The notes beneath the pieces are model-generated. The model did no database searches, was not told where the DNA came from, and saw only the letters and a list, made by a program, of their open reading frames with translations. A stretch of DNA of 64,000 bases, from the NCBI RefSeq assembly GCF_905475395.1, contig NC_058340.1, forward strand, positions 61,296,181 through 61,360,180. Direction: 5' to 3'. Position numbers and translations under genes: made by a program. The DNA is from Chrysoperla carnea (lineage: Eukaryota; Arthropoda; Insecta; Neuroptera; Chrysopidae). Numbering within the stretch: the stretch's first letter is position 1; the number at the start of each line of letters is the position of its first letter. This document shows, piece by piece, positions 34,009 to 47,280 of this stretch.

Positions 34009-35135
34009 CAATTTTATCCCATATATCACCCCGAGCTCTTAAAGTTTGATAGTTATGGGACACTCCATTTGTGTAAAGAATAGTTAAAGACACAAGGATG
34101 TATTTTTTGGTGAAAATTTAGAATTCAAATTTTTACTCATTATGTTTTTTGTAGTGAAAAATAAATTGTTCTCAATTTAAGCATCAATTCAAAATTGACA
34201 AAAATTCCAAAAGACACTAGAAAAATGCCTAAATTCTTAGATATTTAATCTATCTTTGGCACTTTTATAGCGGTTTTTAGAAATCTTTAAATTGAGAGCT
34301 GAATCGTTAACAATAGATAAAAATGGGTATTAGTTACGTTGAAAATTAGTTGTAATTGAGTCATTTTAGTACATATATCTATAGCCATCTTTTCATTTAC
34401 ATAATTATGTTTATGAATTATCACATAAAAAGCATGAATTTGTATTTTTTTAATTTTTATAAACGATGATATAAGACACTCTACAAGTACTATCAGTAAA
34501 CACGAGCAACATGTGTGCACACTATAATAAATTGCTATTTCGATTGAGTACAATCATTAGTTACAATTATTTTTTTTTTATAAATTCGCCATTTAAATAT
34601 TTTATTCTATTTATGGTCATAAACAATGAACAATTTTTGTTTAAATTTAAATACAATATTTTTTTAAACAGTGTCCGTGAGTTCGTTTGTAAATGATTGG
34701 CGTATTACATGTACGCATGCGTAAGTTTCATATCAGGGAAGGATTTCAGGATATATAGATCTTAATGCGCTGTAGCCGTTTATAATTGTATTGTAATATT
34801 AAAATGTCATTATCTTTTCGAACCAGAGTTTGTACAATCTGATATCGTCTATACCAAAAACGAGAATTTCTAACCCGTTTGAAGTTATATAAAGGGTGTG
34901 AATTATATGGAAGCTCATGCCTAATAGTATTCTGTGAGTACAGAATATTGAAGACATTTGACAAATTGATTTTATTTTCCACGCGTGATAAATAAAATTA
35001 CATATATAAAACTGGGAAAATGTTTTACAAACTCTGTTTAAATAATACTCCTGTAGCTAATCATAAAAGATAATGAATGAGATGCTATTTCAATAAATAA
35101 TGTTTGAAATTTGCTTGTTTTAATAGTATACAATT

Positions 35136-35440
35136 CGTTTGATAAATCATTTCGCACGCTACATCCATGAGTATGAGAGGGTACATATACATTAAGCAAA
35201 GTGTATAAAAAAGATACTACTTTATGTTTGCTTGTATTTGATTGTAGCTTTGCTCAGTGACAGTTGTATGACTAACGTATTTGAAGTCATGTAAGAGTGC
35301 ATTAGTCAGTCATACAACTGCAACTGAGCAAAGCTACAAACACACACAAGCAAACATATATCTTTTTTATCCACATTGCTTAATGTTTATGTACTCTCTT
35401 ATACTCATGGATGTAGCATATGAAATGATTTATCAAACGT
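35136..35440. mobile_element. Long imperfect hairpin with ~138 bp arms
   Basis: The left arm 35136-35274 (CGTTTGATAAATCATTTCGC ... GTTGTATGACTA) pairs with the right arm 35303-35440 (TAGTCAGTCATACAACTGCA ... GATTTATCAAACG). There are small indels and substitutions, and a ~28 nt loop. Blocks such as TAGCTTTGCTCAGT are fully conserved between arms. It is probably a palindromic MITE. Confidence 0.7.
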
Positions 35441-36604
35441 GTTGCATAGTGAATACAACGATAAGTTAAATTCGTTTCTGTACGGAGCAAATTTCAACTA
35501 ATTTTTCCTGCATCATGTGATTATTGAACACATTTGTATATTGCCTTACTGTAGGCTTGTCGTCCGACGTACGCGTGTATGCTCTTTAAAAACAATTATC
35601 GTCGGGAAATTTAACGTAAAATTTTTTGATCGTATGCGCCCAAGTAATACTCAAATCCTAATTAAATTGAAACTTAAAAAGTTTTAAATAAGAAATATTG
35701 TTGTATTCTAAAAATTTAATAGTTTTAATATTAATTTGTGAGTCTCGTGTGCAAAAAAATATTATTATTTTTCAAAATTTTTTGCCGAAAAATTGTATTT
35801 TATGCCATTCTACAATACCAAATATATGTAGTTTTAGTTTTTAAAAATTATGAACTCTTTTTTTTTTTAACAATAATATTAATTGTTAGCATTAAATTTT
35901 ATGAACCTCTACATATTTAACACAAAACGTTACACGAATAATTCAATATAATTCGTAGTGCGCATGTGATATTTATATAGTGGTAAAGTTAAATTGATTT
36001 TGTTGTAGAAATTCGTTTATATTTTTTGTGTGTTTAATTAAAAGAGTTTAGCTACAATCATTATAATATTTTCTTTTTTAACCTACACCATATTAAAGGT
36101 TTTTTTTTTATTAAAATGTCTATAACGTTTTTTTTTTTGTTTTGTTTTTTTTTTTATTATTTTGTATTTTTATTTGGTTTTCTTTTTTTTAAACTTTGTT
36201 AAGATTTGAATGAAAAATTGAAAGTTAGTTATTATTATTAGTTTGAAGATATTTTTCGTAGGATTTTATGCTTCCCCCTTCCTCAAGATTCGAACGATTT
36301 TGTTTGTTATAATTATCGTTAACCTAAAGTCTTACGCGGCTAAGCAATTTTATGGAAAATCTTGCGATCTTTTTACTAGAGTTTACATTTGACCACTATC
36401 AGCTTCACTAAGTCTTCTTTAACACAAACTACTAAACACGTTCTTCTCGGATAATTTCATGACCTGTACAAAACCTTTCTTTCAGGTTGTACAAAAACCT
36501 TTTTTGCTACTCGATCATTATAAAATATACTTGAATCGTAAGAACTTATATAATGGGCCTTTGTGCTATTTTTTTTTTTTTTTTGCTTCAAAAGACGTTC
36601 GTTA

Positions 36605-36870
36605 TCGAGCCAAAAACATCGTGTGAAATCAATTTTTGGACAACATTAATAACTATGAAAATATGAAGGATTTAAATGTCCAAATAGAAAGAAAAAAAAA
36701 TAACACGTGGTGACATCATACCCAGCAATTAGACCATAGAGACTACATATTAAAAGTTGTTTTGCAATAATAACATAGGAAAAAATTATTTAATTGATTA
36801 TATCTTTTATGTTTATCAATCGATTTTAATTTTGATTTCAGATCTTATCATCTATTTTCGCACACAAAAT
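36605..36870 (+). repeat. Interspersed repeat family Y, copy 2
   Basis: This is the inverted counterpart of 20935-21165. Blocks ACATCGTGTGAAATCAATTT, AAATAGAAAG, GACATCATAC, CATAGAGACTACATATT, GTTTTGCAA, TTAATTGATTATATCTTTTA and GATCTTATCATCTATTTTCG occur in the same order. Confidence 0.5.
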
Positions 36871-37227
36871 CGGCATCAGGACAAAGGCCTATCAATATGA
36901 ATAACCATTCAAATGATGTGCAGTTAAGTTATAATAAGCCTTTTCATCATGTCATAAACGCAAGTGCAGAGTTTATTTTTTCGGACTGGCAGCAATAAAT
37001 TGGACTAAGATAGAAGATATTTGTTATTCATTTTATGGCATTGGTTATAAATCATTTAGTCCGGAACAAAAGTGAATCGTGATTTTAAAATGAAAAGATC
37101 TGTGGTCAACTTGTCATAGAATATAGTTAGAGAATTATTGCAAAGGTAAAAATTTGAATCTCGTTATCTTCATTTTATTTTGCGTGATAAGTACAGAGAA
37201 CAACAACTCATCAAATTTTTTTAATAC

Positions 37228-37385
37228 TTCAGGTGAAGGATTCTCACTTCACAGGCAGAAAACTCCTAATTAAACAAAGAGGAAGTTTTAATTTAAATTT
37301 CAAATTTTGTTATGGTATCAAGCCTTCTTTTACATTTTTATGGATAATGTGGCAAAGTATGATACTATTTTAAGAAATTATTAAT
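37228..37385 (+). repeat. Family X repeat, internally deleted copy
   Basis: The start (CTTCAGGTGAAGGATTCTCA, CTTCACAGGCAGAAAACTCC, TAATTAAACAAAGAGGAAG) joins directly to the far end (TTTGTTATGGTATCAAGCC, TTATGGATAATGTGGCAAAG) of the 3451-type repeat. The middle is missing. Confidence 0.5.
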
Positions 37386-40300
37386 AAATACCCTGGTGTT
37401 GACGCCGTTAATATCTGGATTTACCCCAAGTGGATTTGAAGTAGCACTTTTGATAATTTACAATGTTTAAGACGCAGTATGATCAGATTCAAAATTTAAA
37501 AAAAAGAAAACAAATAAAATACAAAATATTATACACAATATCTATAAAATTCGACTTGACTACATAGAAATGTCTAGAAAAACGCTACACCAGTCTTGTT
37601 ATGTCACAAACGTACAGGCATAAATATATTTAAAAATTTATTATTGAGATACCAATGAAAATCTAGCTAAATATATAATAAATTTTCTTTAATATTATTA
37701 CAAAGTTGGTTTTTTTCCTTTTTTTTAATATATAAATATAACGTTGTCAATTTTTTAAAGTTATTTTGTTTATTTTTATCAAATTTTTTGTTTTATATTA
37801 CAATAATTGTTTTTATTTTAAATTTTTCAGTACAGCCTTTAAATACTATAAACCTACTAAATACAAATAGTAATCAATTCTAGTATAGATTAATTGTTAG
37901 TTTTAATTTTCTTTTGTTAGTAAATATTACAATTTTAATTCGGACAGTCAATATAATATTTTTTTTTATTTAAATAGATTTGTGGTAAAAAGTCAAGTAT
38001 TTCAAATTTTACATATTACAAAAACGGTTATTTCACTTAAATTGCTATTTTAGGATATCTCGAAAATAATATGTTTTTGACGAAATATTTTAGGCAATAT
38101 TTTTGTGTATTTGAATGTAAAATGCAATGAAACAGATATTTCAAGGACTTCGTTTCAGTATCAACACAGATTTTATGAAACTATTAAATAATACTCGAAA
38201 ACAATTCGTTGAAGTTTGTTGAATTATTGAAGATTTTTACTAATTTTTGCCATTAAAAAAAAATTTATTGTCAGGAATTTTTCAATACTAGAATTTAACA
38301 CTGTTATTAATAAAAAACGGAATGCGCAGTATTAATTTGTTATTATAGAGTTCTTTTGTAAATTTACCACAATAAGAAAAAATTGATTGTGATTGATAAT
38401 TAAAGTAGTACGAGCTCCAAGGCCAGTTTAGATTTGTGGTTGAAATTATTTGTACCTTATTTCCAATTTCGATGATGAATTTTGTTATAACACCATAAAT
38501 GTAAAGGAAAAATAATAAAACAATTTTTCGATATCTGCCTTGGTTTTTAAAATATCGAAAGCTAGATAATTAAACAAAATTTTCAATTTTCGATATTTTG
38601 AAAATTATTCCAGATATCGTAAAATTTTATTCTTACTTTTCGTCTTATATTCAAGTTACAACATAATTCACCATCAAAATTGAAAATAGATTTACTTTTT
38701 AATTTGTGCCCCCACTACCGTGCTTATACATCCTTAATTAGGGCACAATGGGTTTTTTTGTCTTCAATAATTAAGGTTTTAACTTTAATTTAAATAGTTT
38801 TTTTTAATTTCCACCGACTAGTTTTAGAGAAATCTATGAAAACATATCCATCTACCGTTTTACCATAAAACCAAAGTTAAATATGAATACTTTTGAATTA
38901 ATTAATTAATTTAAATAATCGGGCAATTCCCCCTAAAATTTTCAGAATTGATATAGACTCAGTCCAACAGAAAAAAAGTCAAGCCTTTTATCCAAAATTG
39001 TCCTGGCGCTCGTATATCCTTAATAACGTTATTTTATTAAAACAATCTAAAATGATCTTTGTTAACTATTCATTTTCATGTATATTTCATTAAACTTCAA
39101 CAACTGAGTTTCGATTAATTAGAAACGAAATATGTTCACTTTAAACGCGTTGTTTTCGAGATAATAATTAATATTAGTTCGGCTAACTCAAATAAAACAT
39201 TCCGTATTATTTAAAAAAATGTAATGTTCAACGTACCCTTGGCGTGTATCACGAACTCCACTGCTCGATGAATATTACAATTTTTCATTTTTAAATATTA
39301 TATGAAATTTCAAATATTTGTCTCTTTATTGAAGATATTTATTTTTTTTAAAATCCTAAAAAAATCTTAATGGTACATAGAAATAGTTTAGTGATTGGTA
39401 TAGTTAGTCGAAATATGGTAACTAAAAATAACATTAGTTTGATCGTAAATGAGTGAGTGAATTAATGTGTTGTTTATTTTCATGTTTTTAATTTAATCGA
39501 CATAAACGATTTTTATTGACTCAAATTCCTGGAAAACATAATCGATTTAAATGATTAAAAAAAATACTTTAATATAGTTTATTATTTTAAATTATAAATA
39601 CTACGAAGTAAAATTTTCGATTAAAAAAAAAAGCGTTGTATAAATTCTGGTAATACAGAAACCATATGACACTAACCTTCTTCGTATCTATTCCCAAATT
39701 TTTGAACATGTTTCGCTGAACTGCCAATCTTTATAGTTGTATTTCTCTTCGTTTAAATAGCATTCACTTGGAAATGAAATTTTTTTCATTTGTCATTGGG
39801 TCGTCGGTCAATACGCTCAAATTAAAATCACCAAAGATGTCATATCAAAAACATGAAAACATTTTGAAATAAAACTAATAAGAAACATTTTTTTTCTGTT
39901 TTTCAATAATTATTTAATAATATTAATATAAAATACAAAAACTACTATTTGCAAATACTTCTAAATATTAAACATTTCAAGTTAGCACATGCTTCATTTT
40001 TTTTGCGACCTCTGTGAGTCTAGTAATAAAAATTTTTTTTTGTTTTGTTTTAGTGAATGTGGAAAAGCTCATATGTTTTTTTTATCTTTATTTATTATAA
40101 TAATAATTAAAAATTGAACCCCCTTTTTCACAAATATATAAATACTATTAATTAATTAATTATATGCAACAATAATTAAATACGTTTGTTTTTAGAATAC
40201 ATATTTTGTTTTTTTTAAAATTTTGTGTAGGCAATTTTTTTTTTTTCAAATACAGAGTGGAATATAATTATTAAAAAATATTTTTATTTTATTTTTTAAT

Positions 40301-43300
40301 AATTATATCCATCAATCTGTAATTTAATTAACAGACAATTATTATGATTAATTAATATTTTGATTGAATTGTACAATTATCATTTGTTGACTTTAGTAGA
40401 AATTACTAATAGCTTATTGTCAAGTGTAAAATTATTTTCAGTGTCATTATAAAAACTATTCAAACATTTTGGAGATAATAAATTACAGGATAAAAATCGC
40501 ATAAATATTAAAACAAAAATAATAGTACAATAAATAAGCCAGAAAATGTGGAAAAGTGATGGAACAGCTCCGATTTTAAAAATTTTTTGTGTACGTATTC
40601 CTTAGACCTCTAGGAACATTGAGCCGCCGCACTTACCTTGGCATTACAAAAAAAAAAAACTGAGAAAATTAGGGTAGTTTTCCCATCCCTAAAAATAGTC
40701 TTAAAAATTGTTAATTTAATAATTGTTTAATAGCTATACCAAAATCGTGACTTATTTTTTGGATAATTATTCTATAATTTATCGACTATCTCCAAAAACT
40801 TATTTAAGTTTAATTCTATGTCAATTGATAACGATTTTTAATAAAAGACAACGATAGATCAAACATTTGGTTGTGAAGAAAATATTATATTTACAAAAAT
40901 TGAGATCGGATATTAACAATAAGTTACTAGTACATATATTTTTCTAACACACTAATCGAAAATGATTTTCTAAGTGCGTAGTTCTTTCTACTCAAGTTTT
41001 ATTATAAAGTGCATCACTAATATTAATTTTTTTTTTGGCAACAATTTGCCTCAGACTGTTTTTGAACTGTAACATAAGTGTACTTATATACAAGATTTAT
41101 TATGTGGCATAGAATTGAAAAATATAAAATATAACAAAAAAAAACATTACTGAGTCACCATGAAGATGACTTTAATGCAACAGTTATAATTTGTAAAAAA
41201 TGGATCTTCAAACGGGTCAAAATTGGTAAATTAATTTCAGATGTAAAACTATAACCGTTATGAAAAGTTGTTTCAGTCAATTTTACAGAGATTCGAGTAT
41301 GTTAGGCGTATAAAAAGTTGTAATCCCATACGGGAAGTCGGGAAAATTCCCGGTGGGCAGGTGACCTCAGGAATGAAAAACATAGACCGTGGGACACCAC
41401 AGTTTTTTTTTAAATGATGAATACATACTGGAAACTTCGTGAATGGCTTCCTTTTGACAAGTCTACCAAATTTTCCTCTATGATTTTTTTCGAAAAGCTA
41501 TTTCTGCGTTTTCAAATGAGAATGATAACGTCATATTTGAGTTATCGTTCTGAAAAAACAGGGCAAGGAATTTGTCGGACACTTGATAACATTAATAATT
41601 ATTGGCCAGTGGCCCAAAAATTGAAATAAAATCTTTCTATATTAAAATTTATCTGTGTATTTATTTGATTACAATCACTCTTAGTTTTTTATCTGCCGCT
41701 GTTTGTTCTCTATATATTTCAAGCGTCCGTTGCGCCTCTACCTTAAAACTTCAACTCTGCGATCCAATGTTATATAAACGAAAAACCCCTATAATTATAG
41801 ACTGCAGTCTATCTTGTATATGGGGTATAGTTGTTATGGAGCAAGAACACGCTTTCATTGATCCAAGTGGTCTGCGAAAGATCTTTCAGCTATCTCATAA
41901 ACATCAAAAGTAGAATTAGATCTTCTTTGAATCAAGAGAAACTGGACTGTTTTCCATAACTGATGATGAAATAATAATCAAATTATTGGAAAAGGGCTTG
42001 ACTTTCCGGACTTCCGGAAGTGTCCGATGGGTCGCTTATCGCCAGTCCTGATCATACTCGATGCTATCTAAAAACAAACGTGTTATTTTTAAACATCATA
42101 GTAACTATTTTACACACAAAATTGTGTAAAAATTTATCAGTCTGAATTAGACACGTATGAATAATAAAAAAGAACACACTTATTTTTGGAATACAATCAG
42201 AAAAATTGACCATTTTTTGTAAGTATAACTATTTTGATTAATATTGGACGAAATTATTCGTAATTAATTAAATATTTACCATTTTTGACTTACAAAAGGC
42301 ATAAAATTTGTATGAAAAAAGGCATTATTACATTTATTTACAAAAATACACCGTTTTTATTGTTAATGGTTTTATTTTTTGATTAATTTTAATAAAGTTT
42401 AAAGCTTTTCTTATATTTGTTTTTTTTTTTTGTGTTTTTGTGTTGTTTTTTTTTTTAATATTTATTTTCAATTTGAATTATAGCCCTTTCTAAATCGTTT
42501 CAAAACATCGATTTCGACATTTAGACAAAGTTTTATAATATATTAATACTGCTACTGAAGACCTTTAAAAAAAATAAAAATCCTTGAAAACATACCGTTT
42601 AGTTTAAATATTATATATGTGCATCACCATATTAAGAGTATAATATTCCTGGCATTTTAATATAAAAAGTAGCAATCAAAAAACCCAAATCAAATTTTAT
42701 AAGTGTTTTTTCTTTAACGATTATTATTTTTTTTTTTTTTTGAAAATTTTGTTTTGTAATTAATCAGGACGGACTAGAGAAATTTTTTAATGTTTGTTAA
42801 TTTTTTGTAAGTTAAAAAAACCAAAATTAATGTGAATTTGATTGAATTAAGCGTAGAAGAAAAAACAATTATATAAAATCGAACTAAAATAATAATCATG
42901 AGTGAATAACCCCTCAATACCTCGATCGATGTTTATATTTAAAAAAACTAAACTACTAACATTTAATGAATTAATTAAAAAAAGGTAACATAAGACCAAT
43001 TACCACATAAAAATAACACCTGATAAGTTTATAGATATGTTTTATAGCTTTGCTTTCTAAATATATATATATAGACGTTACGAATACGAATATAATAAAT
43101 TATAATAAGAAATATGATCATCCATGTACCAACTCAGGACTCTTTTTTGGTGGATTTTCCTAACCGTTTACTGCAATCTTAGGTCATAATTTCATGATAA
43201 AAAACATGTCATTTTTATTGAACATTTTACGGCTCTTTTTCAGTGTGCAGATACTTCGAATTTGTATCAAATGCGTTAAAATTAACATTCTTCGGAGCAC

Positions 43301-45320
43301 TATTATACTTTTGAGATGATACTACACCTTAATACACACGAAAAAATGTGTAAAAATGACAAACTGATTTGTATAGTGTAATAATTAAATCCATTTTTTG
43401 GGTTTCGAATTTTAAAATGCCAAACTTTTAACAAGGAGGTATTTTTATAATTTAACATCATGATCTCACGATTATAAAAACAAGGACTGACAAAATCCGT
43501 CAAAAAGGGCCTAAGAGGACGTAGAAAATGTAACCGATAATTTGTTTGTTATCGATCACATAAAAATCATATTTAAAATGTATGAATATATAAGCGTTAT
43601 AAGTTTGTTTATATGTTTAAATAATAATAAAAAAAATTCTTAAATAAAATGTTTAATTGTTTATATTTTGGTCTTGGAACATAATAAAATGTTTTTTACA
43701 GGTTGTGACAACTATAAAGTATACATAAAATACTAAATTATTTTCGATCATTTTCTGAATGCTTACCACGAGCAATCAAATATGTTTATTTTTGATTTAT
43801 TTGAATCAATGAATTAATTTTGAGATCAATTTGTAAGCATTTCAAGCAAACGATGTTAGCCAAAAGTAGTATTCGATCAATGAGTACTAAGCAATAACTA
43901 CTAAACTGAAAAATTCATTCCTTGGTCCTAAACACATTCCACTAAATTTTGTTTATCAGTCTTATATTTATTAAATTTTATTATTTTAAAATTGAATTTA
44001 ACATAATTGTAAATTAAATAAAATTTTTAAAGCTCAACACACTTTTTTATAATTAAATCGTACGATGCCCTTCACAAACTAAATCACGTTAGATTATATT
44101 AAGAGCCAAGATTGATTAGAAGCAAAAAAAAAGACAAGAACGCAAAACAGTCTTGAGAAAATTCGATTAATTTTTTTTCGCATTGCTTTTATACAATAGA
44201 ATTTCAATTGTTTAAAATTTCTGATAATGGGATTTTATCAAAATCTACTCCGTAAATCTAGTGGGGTCATCCTTATCGGAAAAGTTTCCCCTTCTTTGAG
44301 AGCGCTCGGTATAGTTTACTTATCAGATAGTACGTAACATAGTTTTACCCCTATGTTGCATTTCATGATACTTATTAGCAATTACAACCTGTATCCAAAC
44401 ATAATATTCATAACTTAATATTGAAATAAAATTTTAGATTAGCTCTTGTTTATAAAGCAAAAACTAAAATATTTATTAATATTAAACGAAAACTATAATT
44501 TAAAAAATACGTAAAATATACAAATAATATTATACCCTCAAAGAAAAAAAATTCTAAGTAAAACTAATCACAAGGAAAGCATTTAAAAATTATTTTTAAA
44601 ATCACTGACTAAATCAATATATACCATAATTAAAATTTATCCAAGAATATATAGAAAATAATAATTAGTAAACGAAAATTGACTACTTAATCACATGAAT
44701 TTATGAATTTTTATCGGAATGAGAACAAAAAGAAAATTGAAACGAAACTAAACATCGGTGTATTGTTAATATATTACAAAAATTTGAATTGTTGTAGTAG
44801 AATATTTGAAAAATTCGATGTACCAGCGAAAATAGTAAAATAATTTTTTTAAATTTATTTTTAAAAATCTACCACAACTTTTGTGTGTACTTTTATTATG
44901 CAAAAAATGATTTTTATGAGTGATGATATGCCTATTTATCCACTCATCTCATAAACTCAACCAATTTTCGGGAATCAAAAATAGAATCAAACTCTTTTAA
45001 AAACAAAGAATTTCTCGATAATCTATTTAATGGCCATTAATAAAAAATAATAAATATAAAATGGTTTTTTTAGAAATTATTTTAATTCGAAAAATACTCC
45101 AAATTTATTCTACGTGTAAAGAATAGGATTTGCAGCTATTTAATAATGAAAAACTAATATTTTTCATTGTTAATACAGCCTACAATACTAAAATTTATTT
45201 TCAAAAAACACGAGATCAAAAATGCTAGTGACTTCAAATTTCCAAATGAGAGAGGGTGGCCACCTACTGGTGAAATTAAATTTATTGTGTGCGTTATCAG
45301 AGACGAGTGGATAATAAAAA

Positions 45321-45826
45321 GGTTTTTCATTAAGATTGTTCGAGCTTTAAACTAAAACAAAATGTGTATGATAATAATTTTGTGTAATACATAATACCAT
45401 CTAAATGGCAACCGCAACCTGGGTTAAATGCTATGCGATAAATACAATTCTTCAAATATTCAACATAGATCGGATTTCGATATATAAATGACATTGTTCG
45501 ACTTTGCTTTCAGACTGCACTGGATAAAGCCTCACGTTTCAACAACGTTCTCATGTTGTCTGACTATTTACGGATATAAAATTTTTTACCACACTTTGGA
45601 TAAAAAAAGTTCAATAGTCTGCTCAATTGTATCTTTGTTTCCTTTATTAATTATATCGCGCCGATGAGTAAAATTAAGAAAGCTACGATTGCCACATAGC
45701 TGGTATTATTTATAGCACACAAAATTGCATTAATTGGTCTTCCAAAAAAATATTAGATATCCAACTTGTTAAATTACATTACAACTTGTTTAAGTTGAAA
45801 ATTCGAACAATCTTAATGGAAAATCC
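45321..45826. mobile_element. Possible MITE with ~33 bp imperfect terminal repeats
   Basis: The left end GGTTTTTCATTAAGATTGTT CGAGC matches the reverse complement of the right end GGATTTTCCATTAAGATTGTT CGAAT over about 33 bp with a few differences. The ~440 bp interior has no recognisable frame. A target duplication was not resolved. Confidence 0.5.
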
Positions 45827-47124
45827 TAAATAACTAAAATTTATGACAAAAATTGAACCATAATTATAATATTATATAAACAAATGTACATTTAATTAAA
45901 AAATCGTATCAGGAACATTTTAAACACTATTTACCATATATATATTTAATTATTAGTTATTTGTTTTTATTTATTATACAATTATATATAAATTTCTAAT
46001 TAATTTGTATTTTTTTAATTAATTTTTTCTTTGTTTTGTTAACTAACTGGACATTATATAATACAGACGACAACAATGAAGCGCGACACGATATTTGTTT
46101 AAAAAACACTAAGTTTTGATTTTGGTCGGCGATTATCGTCTTTGAATTTATTAATGTATGTTTATTAGAATATAAATAGCAAAAAAAGTTTTGTTGTTTC
46201 TTTTTTGCATATATGAATCACACAAACATTTAATAACAATGTTTTTAAATATATTATTATTAGAATTAATTTGTTATAAAAAAGATAATATAAAATAATT
46301 TTGGGTTGCGTTCATTTCAATTATTCTTAAACTTAAAATTCAAGAATCATCTTTTTTTGTAGAACGCAATCAATCAATCGTAGGTGATAAAAATATTCTA
46401 ATGTTTTATGCATGAATTTTAAATATTGTTTACACTGTCTAAAATTAAAATACGAATATTTTTTTAGTATAAAATAGCACACCATTTAGCAAATACTTGA
46501 ATTAAGCAGGAATGTAATCAACAGTAAGATTTTTTTTTTAATATAGCTCCAAAATTTTGATTACACCCATATGAGTTGATGAGAGAAGTGTGTACTACTT
46601 TTAAATGTTTTTAGCTAACTGTTTGAGGTCTTGTAATACATAAAAATTGCACCACTATCGAACACATTACTAAACAACTAAATTTTTATTATATTTTGAA
46701 TGTTATTTGTTTCTAAATACAATAATAAGTTTCATAAATCATAATATGATTTTTTTTAATACTGATACTTTTCTGACACAACATGAATGTTAAACTGGAA
46801 CTAATTATTAAAACTTTTCTAAACGATTATCTGCAACTAAATTCGATAAAAATTAACGACTCTGGGATACCATTAAGGATTTCTTAGAGTCTAAGAGTTG
46901 CTTCGATTGTAAATGGTTGAGACCAGTAAAATATTGCGTGATTACAATGACATAAAAAGTTTAATTAAATAGAATTAAACGATATATGGCGTTTATTATC
47001 AATATAAAACATCTACTGTTCGATTTTTGAACTGTGTGTTGCTTTTAATTCTCTATAAAAAGTTATTCGACGTTTTTTGTCTAAATAATATACGTTATTT
47101 GTTTCATTAATGTAAATGTATCTA

Positions 47125-47280
47125 TGGCTATAAAATGCTTTGTCCTGAATGACTGACTGACTGACGGATCAACGAACATCCTAAACCGCTGATCGCAGAG
47201 ACCTGAAATTTTCGGAATTTTCATTGATTTGGCCATTTAACTTTGACCAAAATTATCCAAGGAAGCAAAGTTTCCACTTT
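47125..47280 (+). mobile_element. Interspersed repeat with TGAC-repeat head
   Basis: The block TGACTGACTGACTGACGG followed by ATCAACGAACATCCTAAACC, GCTGATCGCAGAGACCTGAA and ATTTTCGGAATTTTC has a GC content and organisation unlike its flanks. It resembles widespread insect repeat sequences; the family is not identified. Confidence 0.35.

Noticed and set aside
41414-41913. Two overlapping open frames (71 and 103 codons)
   Set aside because: No recognisable domain, no splice partners, and surrounding DNA is repeat-like; too weak to call a gene.
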